Position numbers and translations under genes: made by a program
Notes under the pieces: model-generated
Told to the model about the DNA's origin: nothing
Seen by the model: the letters and a program-made list of their open reading frames with translations, nothing else
Databases searched by the model: none
Assembly (NCBI RefSeq): GCF_963678635.1
Contig: NC_087067.1
Coordinates: 2,542,001 to 2,606,000, forward strand
Length of the DNA stretch: 64,000 nucleotides
Direction of reading: 5' to 3'
From: Symsagittifera roscoffensis
Lineage: Eukaryota; Xenacoelomorpha; Acoela; Convolutidae
In this document: positions 54,496 to 64,000 of the stretch, one piece after another
Layout of the letters: each line of letters opens with the position of its first letter
How positions within the stretch are numbered: position 1 is the first letter of the stretch

Positions 54496-57400
54496 ATGAC
54501 AGAAGTTAAAAGTGATAGTGGAAAACAGACGAAAGTGAATCAGACGCAAGAATGGCCTTTGTCTCCAAGAACTTCTGAAAATCTTCAGGATGACGTAAGT
54601 TTTTCACGTTATTTTTCCAACCAGTGTTGACTGTTCACGGGACCTTAGCATGTGGATTGAACCATTCAAGGCCAATAAAGTTTTGAGGTAGTTTAATTGT
54701 TTCTTTTTGTTTACAACCTCCGTCTTTTAACACCGCGTCGTTTTACCCCATTACTTTTTCACCCCTATTTAATCTTTCCGCGCAACAAATACACTCTTTT
54801 CTATAGACAAGATAGGGTAAAAACAATTATTGTTTTTAACATGTTGGAGTTGCAAGTTTAACTCAACGCAACATTATTTGTAGCGAGGCCTGTTAAGACT
54901 TGGTCAGCTGATGGTGGTCATATGTCCAATTCCATACTGTGAGATTTATGTAAATTCAAAGAGATATCATTTAATTTAATGACGTCATGCGTCAGAAAAA
55001 TATAAAAATCTACCTTGAACGTTATCTTGAAAACTCCCAGAGCTGATTTCTAGTTAGATTTTATTCCCAGTACAAATTAGTCTGAGAATAAGCCTCTTTA
55101 TCCTCGAGACAAAGGGTCTATATATAAGTTGTCCATATCTTAATGGAGAGCAGCTCTTGCTCTTAGTTAAGAATTACACGCATTTTGGGGCTAATTTTCT
55201 GGGCTCGACAATGTCATTTGACCCTCAAGCAGCGAGCACGAATCATGGTTGACCTCAAACTAGCCAAAGTCTTGAAGCAAATCATTTCACCAATCCGTCT
55301 TTTATAAGAATAACATCCTCTTTTAAGGAGCGTCGGGCACTGGAGAAAGCGAAAGACTACTGGAAGATATCGGAGGACTTGTACTCTGAGTCGACCGAGT
55401 GGAAAGTGGCCAAAGAGTCAGAGTTCATCCAGATCAGCAGCACTTACTGCGAGTCACTCAACCTCACCATTTTCAAAGTCAAGGTCAAGTAGTCTCCTAC
55501 CCATAATCAATTCTAGTTGCTAAATTGAATCATCTTGTTTTGCTTAACTGACTCTAAAGTTTTCAGAGCTGCTTTGAGCTCAAATATGCAATCGCTTCAG
55601 AGGTCTGCTTGTGTTAAAGAATTCAAAATTGTGATGCAGAAAATTGTTTCAATATAAGTTGATTCTTTAAGGTTTCTGCGAAAGAGACCGAAAAATCAAA
55701 AGTACAGTCCCAGGCGTGCTCCAATCCTCCTCCCCCCCCCCCCCCCCCCTTCGTAAACTCAGCATCTCTTCCAGCTCTGAGTTCCAAAGTTTTCCAAAAA
55801 GTTCCGGCATTGGTACTATTTCTCTTCATTTTAAGCTGACCAACCCAAACATTTTTAGAGCAATTTAAAGTGGTATCGCTCGGCAAGTAATGCGATTTTT
55901 GGTCAATTGTTCCAAAAAATGCTGAAAAACGGAACTTTCCACTAATGAGCATAATTCGGCCAAATAAGTGATCATAATTTGGCAGTAAGTCTTGGGTTCT
56001 CACCAGTGGCGTGCGCAGAAATTTCTCTAGGAGGAGGCGATTTTTCGGGGAAAAAATGAGAGTTTTGTCGACTTTTTTTAGGTCGACAAATTTGGTTTTC
56101 TGAGCTCTTTTTTGATTTTTGATACCAAAGAACCCTATCAAAAATGAAGTTATGAGCACAGGCTAAGAACAACAGGCTAAAAATGACGTTTTGAGCACTT
56201 TTAAAAATTTGACCAAAAAGCCCCCTTCCCCCTCCTTCAAATTTAGTTATATCAAAAATGGATCTCGTAAAAATATGGCAACCAGAATTAAGGGAAAAAG
56301 GGCAGTCGCCCTCCCCGTACCCCTACCCCTCGGCCTGCTACTAGTTCTGACCAAGCTCGAAATACAGCTGGTTTTGACAGTGCTCGAATTGGTTGACCAC
56401 AAAAGGTCAAGAAAAATTTCAAAAAACTCACCTAATCAAAAATTTTCCGCTATAACATGTTTTTTTTTGCGGAAGCTCTAGAGTAAGTGCTATAGCATAT
56501 TCAACATCAGTATTTATTCTAGTGTGTGATGAACCAAAACTGGGCCAGAGCACTTGACGTTCTTCTGGACTACCCCTCTTGCCCTAGTTGGAACGACACA
56601 TGTGAGACATGCGAGCTTGTGATGGACCTCTCCTCGCCCCTGGATTCGATTGAAACTACCCTGGATCCCACTAAAGAGCGCTCAGCTTGGGTGGCATACA
56701 TGAGAATGTCGGATTCCGTGTCACGTATGATCTCCAAACGGTACTGAATTCTTTTTTTTTATTATTTTGATCAAAATACATTACAAGGCCAAACTGTGCA
56801 CTGAGTAGGCGCACAATTTCGTGCGTGTAGGTCTCTGAAATCCAGAGACAAGTCTTTAAACATGCTAAAATTTTGTCTGAACGATCAAAGAAGGCGAAAG
56901 AACAAAAGAAGATGAAAGAGAGCGTCCTTGTTGCGGAATCCGCTTACAAACTCACAAAAAAAACATAGTTTGGCTTCGTTACATAAAAAATAAGTCAAGG
57001 AAAAAAGGAGTCTAACAAATCTTTTAAAAGGAAGTCCAGCATAATGATTGAAAGTTCAGGCCAAAAAGTGCTTATATAATTGTCACTTATATAGGTCGTG
57101 ATGAGTTTTTTGCTTTGTTTTTCTGGGAAAAGTCTTAAATTTTGTTCACGCTCAAATTTGACGATTTTTTGCGGCTCGACTTGATAAACTTTTTTCTTCA
57201 AAATTTGGAAGCTGCAAAACGTTCAAAAAATTTCAATAATTTTTTGTCGGCTTCAAAACAGTAGACTTCAAAATAGAAATTTTGATCCGTTTTCCAAGAA
57301 ATTGCTTGAATCAATGATTAAATAAATCTTAAAAGTTTTCGTGTTGACAGAAGTTGATTGCAATAAAACCATAGAATGAGAAAAATGCTTATCATACTAT

Positions 57401-60231
57401 TCCATTGAAAAAAAAATGTATGAAAATTGAATTTTTGCTTAAATGAAATTGTTTGGAGTCTTAAACCGTAATTGAAACTGTATGACTCGCATTTTTGCCA
57501 CAAACAGAATTGTATGACTTTTTATGCGTTTTTCCTTCAATTGAGAGTAAATGAACGTAGTTCAGACTCTTATATAAGTCAGGATGATTTTTTCTTTTTT
57601 TCTTTTAAAAAGTCTTAACATGTGTTCAGACTGAAATTTTTCTCGCGGTTTGACTTTTGATTTCTTTTTAATTTCAGTGTTTTCCTTTGTTAAAAGGATG
57701 GCAAACTCCACTATCGAACAGCAAAAATGTAAACATCACAAAATCTAGTTTTGAAAGTGGATTTTAATTTTATTCTAGTTTTCCTAAGTTGTTTTAGTTT
57801 TTATCGAAAAGGTGGCATTCATAAATTGTTCCAAAAACTCTGAGAGCTTGAAAAGCATCTATTTTTTCTTTGAAATTAGAAAGTTGAGGTTTTTTTGGAA
57901 AAAAACTGTCTGTTTTTTTTTCTGTTTACTTTTTTTTCAGTTTAATCGATGTGATTTTTTGTCTTAATTTTTAACGCAAGGGAAAAGTTTTTCGGAAATT
58001 GGTCGCCTGAGCATAAAAGTGATTTTTAGACAAAAACACTAAAATTTTCCTTAATTTTGGATAGTTTACTTGAAACTTTTGGTTGTAGTCACGTGAAAAT
58101 GATGTATACATAATTTTAACGAGTGGATTTTGTATCAACAGCGTCTTCTCTATAAAATTAATAGAATCCTTATTTTGATCTCCAAAATGCTGACGTTTAA
58201 CGAAAACTGGTGTGAAACTGATTTCAAACTAACTGAAAACTATGTTTAACAATTTTTGAAAATAATATTTTTTCTTTTTGATGATTTTGTGCTCTCTTAA
58301 CAGAAAGCGACTTCAAAATATTTTTAAAGTATCTAAAAACTATTTTACTAGATTTTTTAAGATTCTGTTGTGGAAAAAGTGTATTATTCTTCGAGCGCGC
58401 TTTTATTACTTTCATTTAACGAAAAACATCAATCAGCTCTTTGAAAAGTACCCAAAATTTTTTGATTTAAGTTAACATGGAAAAATTGCTTTTCATACAG
58501 TTTTGATAGATGGAAATTGTATGTTCAGCTTTTTTTATCTGAACAGAGAAGTTGTTTTATGTTTTAAACGACCAGAAAATTTCAATGTCGTCAAAACACA
58601 AAAATTTTGTTTAGAAGGTGGTATAAACATTTTCGAAAAGTGTATGGAAGTTGTATTAGAAACAATATGTTCATTAGTTATTGTAGCGAATTTTATGATA
58701 AGCGTTTTTCTTGTACTGAGCTCAACTCGGGTTGTCATAGTTACATTTATTAGAATAATGAACTGTTTTCAACGCATATCAGACAATTTTTAATTTCAAA
58801 TCACCATGACCAAATATATTGGAAGACTTGAGCATTTAAAGAACACAGTAACGTGCTCCCATTCAGAGTTATTACATATTGGCACCATAGACGCCTTTAG
58901 AAAACTTTTTGTTTGGTCACCAAAAATGGATGTCATAAAATAATACCAAAGGGGGAACCTTTGGTTGGCGAGGGGATCGAATCACTGGGGTGGGGGAAGG
59001 AGGCGACCGCCCCACCCCTGTTCCTCCTAAATTAGCCCCAAGATGCTAGTTGATGCTGTTTCTATCTTTTCCATGGTTTTCAGGGACTTCTGCACTTGTT
59101 TTTTGATGGAGAAAGGACAAGATCACGCATTGTATGTTGGAACTGGTGCTGATGTCGTCGCCTGTCCTCCGCTCAAAAAATGTGTCAGGTAAAGCAGCGA
59201 TCATGTTTTTTTTCTGTTGATATCTTAGTTGAAATTGTTATCAGATTTTAGCTTTTGAGGAAAAAAAGAATATACGACGCACCAACAATTTTTTGGGCGT
59301 TATCAAACTGACTAGAATAGAAATTTAAACTAAGTTGCGTTCTCATGTTTTTCCTAAAGGATTGTTAGTAGTGTTTTTTTTTCAGCACAAATGAGGGTGC
59401 AAATTTCTCTTCATCTCCTACATGTTTTCTTGGTATTATCGAAATTCCTGAATTATTTTGGAGCAATTTATACACATTTTTATAGTTTTAGAGATAGTTT
59501 CGACGATCAATCAGTTTCGGCTCAGTTTTTTACTCTTTTTTTTTCTAAATCAATACTTAGGACGATAGTTTTTGTCCGGTTCAAAATAAGTGTCTATCAT
59601 TTATACCAAAACTTTACCAAAAATGCTTCAAAATTGTTCTTATGTCGAATTGTTAATACTTGACTTATGAGCATCGTTATGTCATCGGGCAATTTTTTGT
59701 GCAAAGCGTAAAATGTTCTAAGATATTTACTTCCAGTTTTTTTAAAGCTTTTGATAACTGTTTTTTTTTTTACACAAATGAAATTGTTCTTTATTTCAGA
59801 GGGGAACAGTCAATTCTTGCCGTCAAAATAGAGAAAATCGATGAAGATAGTTGTGTGATGACGCAATTAGCTTCCATTAATTTCAAAGTAAGCTCTTGCA
59901 TTTAATTAGTATGATGTTTTTGTTCACTTTTGAATAAATCCATTGCATTTCATTTCAAAATTGTCAAAAAGTTATTGGGTTTTAAGTCAAATGTTTGATT
60001 ATGAATTGTAATTAAGAAAACGGAAAAAAGTTGAGCAAAGAGAATAAATTCGATTACGGTTAAATTTATAATTGTTTTTAGGGTATGTTGTTCCAAACAC
60101 TTGTTGATCTCTCTATGGTCAAAGCTCTGAACACATTCGCCCAGTGCTTGCGAGATCACGCGAACAGTTTGAGTGCCGATCAAAATCAGAACTCTGAAAA
60201 TCATCACAAAATACCAGGAAAGAAATTATAG
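54496..60231 (+). CDS. START-domain lipid-transfer protein (STARD type)
   Basis: Six coding exons: 54496-54594, 55328-55483, 56523-56740, 59084-59188, 59800-59887, 60082-60231. Introns are GT-AG, phases agree, and the total is 816 nt (271 residues plus stop). Residues 1-33 form a polar, Ser-rich leader with no transmembrane segment or convincing signal peptide. The START domain covers about 40-255, with DYWKISEDLY and STEWKVAKES at the start, a middle CPSWNDTCETCELV where the family often has a Trp-Asn motif, RDFCTCF where it has RDFV, and the final helix MLFQTLVDLSMVKALNTFAQ. START domains bind a single sterol, phospholipid or ceramide and move it between membranes. The length is close to StAR (285) but no mitochondrial targeting sequence is obvious. 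Which STARD subgroup it belongs to cannot be told. Introns carry repeats, including a long C run (about 55729-55748). Confidence 0.85.
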
Positions 60232-61190
60232 TGCAGTAAATTAATTATATTTTTAAGGCTCAATATTTATTATATTTGAGTATCAGTATTTGATTTGCTT
60301 AAGCTTGATTTTGCTTGGACTAGATCGATTTAATTGCTTTACTAATTAATAAAACGTTTAATCATTAATGAATAATTTACAGCACACCTGCCATTTTGGC
60401 TCCCGGTGTTATAAAGAAAATTGGTTTTTACCAAGGTCATTTTTTTGTCCAATAGTCTGCTTCTGTATTAAATGATTCTGATCATCGAAATTGTTTAATT
60501 TGTTTGAGAAAGCAATTCAAAGATTTCAAATTGAGTTTTCAGGACACTCGAACCCGAGCTTTTTTACACTGGAAAAAAATTGATATAAGAGCAAAGAACC
60601 GACAAAAGGATTCAAAAATGATGTATCAAGGTGCACCATCAGCTATGTGTTACAGTTATCTGTAGAAGCTATTTTTTTTTCAATGTGAAAAATCACCAGA
60701 AAAAAACGAAGTAAATTGGACTAGACAAACATAAGAAAACTTTTGGGCTTACGATCTGATAGCCTTATAAAAAGAAACATTCAACAAAAGGACCATTCAA
60801 GATGTTACAAAAAAATCTAAAGAATATTGTGATTTAAAAAATGTAATAACCTGCAAATGCATACAGAGATTAGAACGTTATCGATAATTTTTTAATGAAT
60901 AATTTTAACGAAACTGAAACTATTGGACAAATCAGTCTTTTCAAAATAGGTTTCTCAACTTAGACTGTAAGAACTTAATAGTACTTTTTACGCTTGCGAT
61001 TAGCATGCGTTATCAAACTATAATATATACTTTTTTCCTAGTTAATATTTAGTTTAACAAAATTAGTTGAATCACTTGCTGACTGCAGTTGACTTCTTTC
61101 CACTTTTCTTCTCTAAACATCTTCCAGGTTGCTTCTCCCTTGGCCTGAAGGTAAATAAATTGTTCTTGTACCCTAAGTTCTTGGGTTCGA
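60232..61190. other. Downstream of the START gene
   Basis: AATAAA near 60346 may serve as polyadenylation signal. Otherwise this is AT-rich DNA without a gene. Confidence 0.45.
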
Positions 61191-61199
61191 GTCGTATTT

Positions 61200-61810
61200 T
61201 TTCAATATCGAGGAATTTGATTTCAAAAAATCCCAGAAAGTTTTATTGTAAATATGCCACAACGGATTTTGCTTATGCTGTAGACAATTTTTCTTGTAGT
61301 TACAAGTACAAATGTTGTTCATTCTAAATTCAGGGGTTGACTTGAAAGATTTAGAAGAATTTTTTTCATAGAATTTTTTTTTCGGTTCAGTTGGTGTCTG
61401 CTCAAAGATTGTCTTAGTTGCCACATCACTGTAAGCAATTTTTTCTTGTAATTGCAAGCGGAAGTGATGTTCATTCTAAATTCAGGGGTTGACTTGAAAG
61501 ATTTAGAAGAATTTTTTCATAGAATCTTTTTTTTTCGGTTCAGTTGGTGTCTGCTCAAAGATTGTCTGCTCAAAGATTGTCTTAGTTGCCACATCACTGT
61601 AAGCAATTTTTTTTGTAATTGCAAGTGGAAGTGATGTTCATTCTAGTTTCAAGGGGACTTGGAAGATTTTTAAAGAAATCAAAAACTCATTTTTCTTCTG
61701 TTCAAGTGGTTTCAGCTCAATGATTGTTGGCTTAGTTGACTCATCACTGATTTTTCTTTTGCTGTAAACAATTTTCTTTGTAGTTGCCTGTGCAAGTGAT
61801 GTCCATTGTT
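61200..61810. repeat. Direct repeats of about 152-168 bp, three to four copies
   Basis: Copies start CATTCTAAATTCAGGGGTTG at 61320 and 61472, with a diverged copy from 61639 and a weak one before 61320. Each contains GTCTGCTCAAAGATTGTCTT and GTTGCCACATCACTGTAAGC. The second copy has an internal 16-bp duplication of CTGCTCAAAGATTGT. Confidence 0.85.
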
Positions 61811-62125
61811 ATTTAAGGTGCTACTTTAAACTTCTTTTTTTTTACCAAATTAGATTTTTTTTCGACTAAACTTGGGTCTGCTCAAAGATAGTCGGCTTTT
61901 TTTTCATTAGTTGCTTATTTGTTCCCTTGTTGCCGTTTTAAAATTCAAGTGTCTAGCATGTTTACCTGGAATGAACTTCTATCGAGACATGTGATAAAAT
62001 TTGCTTTTTTCGACTCTTATGTTTTTTTTTTTTTTTTAAATCGCAAGTGGTGCGAAGCTCCGATTCGCCTGTGTGAATTATCACACAAATGAGATGAGTA
62101 ATTTTGTTGAAAAAAATCTAATTTA

Positions 62126-62527
62126 TACTGGATAATGATATGAGCAAAACTGTTTGTTGGTGAAGTGTTTTTGGCTAGATTTCATAACAGTTTGATCTAA
62201 CAAAAAAGTGGTTGATGCTGAATTAAACAATTTAATCGAATCTTTGACAAAACCTAAAAATTAACTCTGTTGCCAAAAAAACTTTCCGTTTTAGCATCCC
62301 ATTCAAGTCTTTCGTGCCGAAGATGAAAAAAGAAAAAAGACTTGAATGGGATGCTAAAACGGAAAGTTTTTTGGTAATAAAGTTAATTTTTAGGTTTTGT
62401 CAAAGATTTGATTAAATTGTTCAATTCAGCATCAACCATTTTTTGTAATTTTGTTAGGTCAAAATGTTATAAAATTTAGCCAAAAACACTTCACCAACAA
62501 ACATTTTTGCTCATTTCCTTATCCGAT
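62126..62527. repeat. Long hairpin 1 (arms about 185 bp) with 23-nt loop
   Basis: The left arm, ending TTTTAGCATCCCATTCAAGT then CTTT (62312), pairs with the right arm starting AAAGACTTGAATGGGATGCT (62336), out to GAGCAAAA at the far ends. Arms agree at roughly 90 percent with substitutions and small indels. The loop is 62313-62335. Confidence 0.95.
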
Positions 62528-62531
62528 ACGC

Positions 62532-62662
62532 TTTGTACGATGTCAATTTGCTTACATAATCTTTCAACCTTAAGTACTGTTCTCTCGTGCCGAAGATGAA
62601 AAAAGAAAAGAGAACAGCACTTAAGGTTGAAAGATAATGTAAGCAAATTGACATCGTACAAA
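62532..62662. repeat. Long hairpin 2 (arms 54 bp) with the same 23-nt loop
   Basis: Left arm 62532-62585 (TTTGTACGATGTCAATTTGC to GTTCTCT) and right arm 62609-62662 pair at 52 of 54 positions. The loop 62586-62608 is identical base for base to that of hairpin 1 although the arms are unrelated. It starts four bases after hairpin 1 ends. Confidence 0.95.
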
Positions 62663-64000
62663 TGGCACTAAAAACTTTTGCTAGAGCTATGAAATTGATA
62701 CTCCTTTGAATAAACAGGTAAAAGGGTTATTTACTTTTAAAGTCTGAAATATCTTAGTCCACAGACTTTTTTGCGACAATCAAATAACCAATTGTTTATT
62801 TCATGTTTTTCATGTTATTTGATTTACTTGGCGGTTAAGTAGTCTCAGTGGTAACATTATACAATTATGCAATTATGAAAGCTTTTAACTTTTGTTTCGA
62901 AGTATCTTCAATCGCGATCGAAAGGGCTTTTAGATAATACCGCATTTGATCAATTATGAGTTTGGAGTTAGCTGTGCTAAATCAGGGGAAAATACTCTAG
63001 AAAATGGTCGAATCAAAATATATTTGTTCATTTTCACGTATATAATTTTAGTTTCATCATTTGCAAATATCAAATAGAGATAATTACCAATGAATTCGTC
63101 AAAAAATCCCAATTTTTTACAAAATCAAATTTTCCAGTTTTCAATAAGTTGAAACAACAAGAAAATACAATGCGATTTTGGCTTTTCTACCGTTTCCCCA
63201 CATGCCTTTGTTGTGCATCAAAATACATCAATTTTACAGAGCTGTCATATAATGTATGCAATTGTGTCTGAGAACAAAAAGGGTTTGTTATTTCGTAAAA
63301 TTTCTATGGATAATTGTCCATCTGAAAAACGGACAATTGTCTTCGAAAAAAAATTCAAAAAAAATTAAAAAACCGGTTTCCTGAGCTTTTCCAAAAATTT
63401 TGCAGAGTTTGTAACGAATTTAAAAGACTTTTTTCAAAAACAATTTCAAAAACAATTTTTCTCGGAAAAAAATTTAGATCTTAAAAAAAATTGTTGCTAT
63501 CAAAGCACTCCTATTTTCTGGCTTTACTCACTCAATGATAGATGGAAAAAATGTAAAGATTTTATTTCAACATTTTCTAACTTTTTTGAAAATTTTAAAA
63601 ATGATTTCAAATAAAGACTAAAGGTTGTAATTTGATATATAGCTTGACGCGTTCTAATGATTATTTGTGAGAACTGATAACTTGCGTTGAAATTTTCTAA
63701 GAAATATAGAAAACTAAAACATCGGAGGCATAGCTCCTCCCTTCAGTAGTCGGAGCAATAAAAGTTTTGAAATCTGTATGGGCAGCGGAAAAGAGGGCTC
63801 TTTTTCCTTTTCCCCCACCTCGTATGAGCATCAATTTTATGATGTAATGAGTGGTTTTACAAGGTTAATTATGCAGACCAATGATGTTTGTCATGGCCCG
63901 ATTAGTCCGCATGCCAATTCTCGGCTCTTTTCCACTTTCCCCCCACCTTTCAAAATATCGATTTTTATGTTTGTTTTACGTGTTATTACGGCTAAATGCG
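62663..64000. other. Repeat-derived intergenic end of window
   Basis: No gene is supported. 63640-63760 (TTCTAATGATTATTTGTGAG and AAAACTAAAACATCGG) resembles segments at 46000-46060, 48540-48640 and 53000-53080, so the dispersed repeat of the large duplication continues here. Confidence 0.5.

Noticed and set aside
36509-55748. Long C runs (36509, 55729) as Maverick ends
   Set aside because: No inverted-repeat sequence of the Maverick adjoins them; they are isolated homopolymers in introns.
55623-56159. 178-codon minus-strand frame in START intron 2
   Set aside because: It crosses a long C homopolymer that yields a poly-Gly run, lies within an intron of a well-supported gene and shows no domain.
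58503-59905. Short frames in START introns
   Set aside because: AT-rich chance frames; only the segments matching the START fold with splice sites in phase were kept.

Overview
The window looks like AT-rich nuclear DNA of an animal, probably an invertebrate. Two intron-containing host genes read rightward: a JADE-type PHD-finger gene (34300-42071) and a START-domain lipid-transfer gene (54496-60231). GT-AG splice sites, conserved metazoan domains, a Maverick/Polinton transposon and heavy repeat content support this. I cannot name the species.

Positions 1-33700 are a nested block of mobile DNA. The outer layer is a large element flanked by related LTR-like segments (about 505-1345 and 31390-33210). 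Its decayed leftward gene encodes a very long gag-like protein: a charged, helical N-terminal part (26660-27446), then an SGNH-hydrolase-like segment (8208-8860), then more than 1500 residues I cannot assign (down to 2044). A 17.8 kb Maverick/Polinton (8839-26658), with terminal inverted repeats of about 340-370 bp, sits inside that gene. It carries, mostly on the minus strand, remnants of the adenovirus-type cysteine protease, a capsid-type protein, a small basic virion-type protein, a minor-capsid-type protein, the DDE integrase and the packaging ATPase. A protein-primed DNA polymerase B on the plus strand is cut off before its catalytic palm motifs. The morphogenesis block is tandemly duplicated (2 x about 2.98 kb). 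Nearly every gene has frameshifts or stops, so the copy is dead, but its promoters remain readable: three arrays of animal transcription-factor motifs (AP-1 plus CArG boxes; CCAAT boxes; CRE sites).

From 27291 to 29760 there is a 63-bp minisatellite embedded in a 1041-bp tandem duplication. The JADE gene follows: seven coding exons that join without a frame break to 993 codons. Between the host genes lies a 4.8 kb tandem duplication (43961-53238) full of foldback elements and tRNA-like promoter fragments. The START gene has six coding exons (271 codons). After it, 61190-62662 holds 152-bp direct repeats and a striking pair of adjacent long hairpins whose stems are unrelated but whose 23-nt loops are identical.
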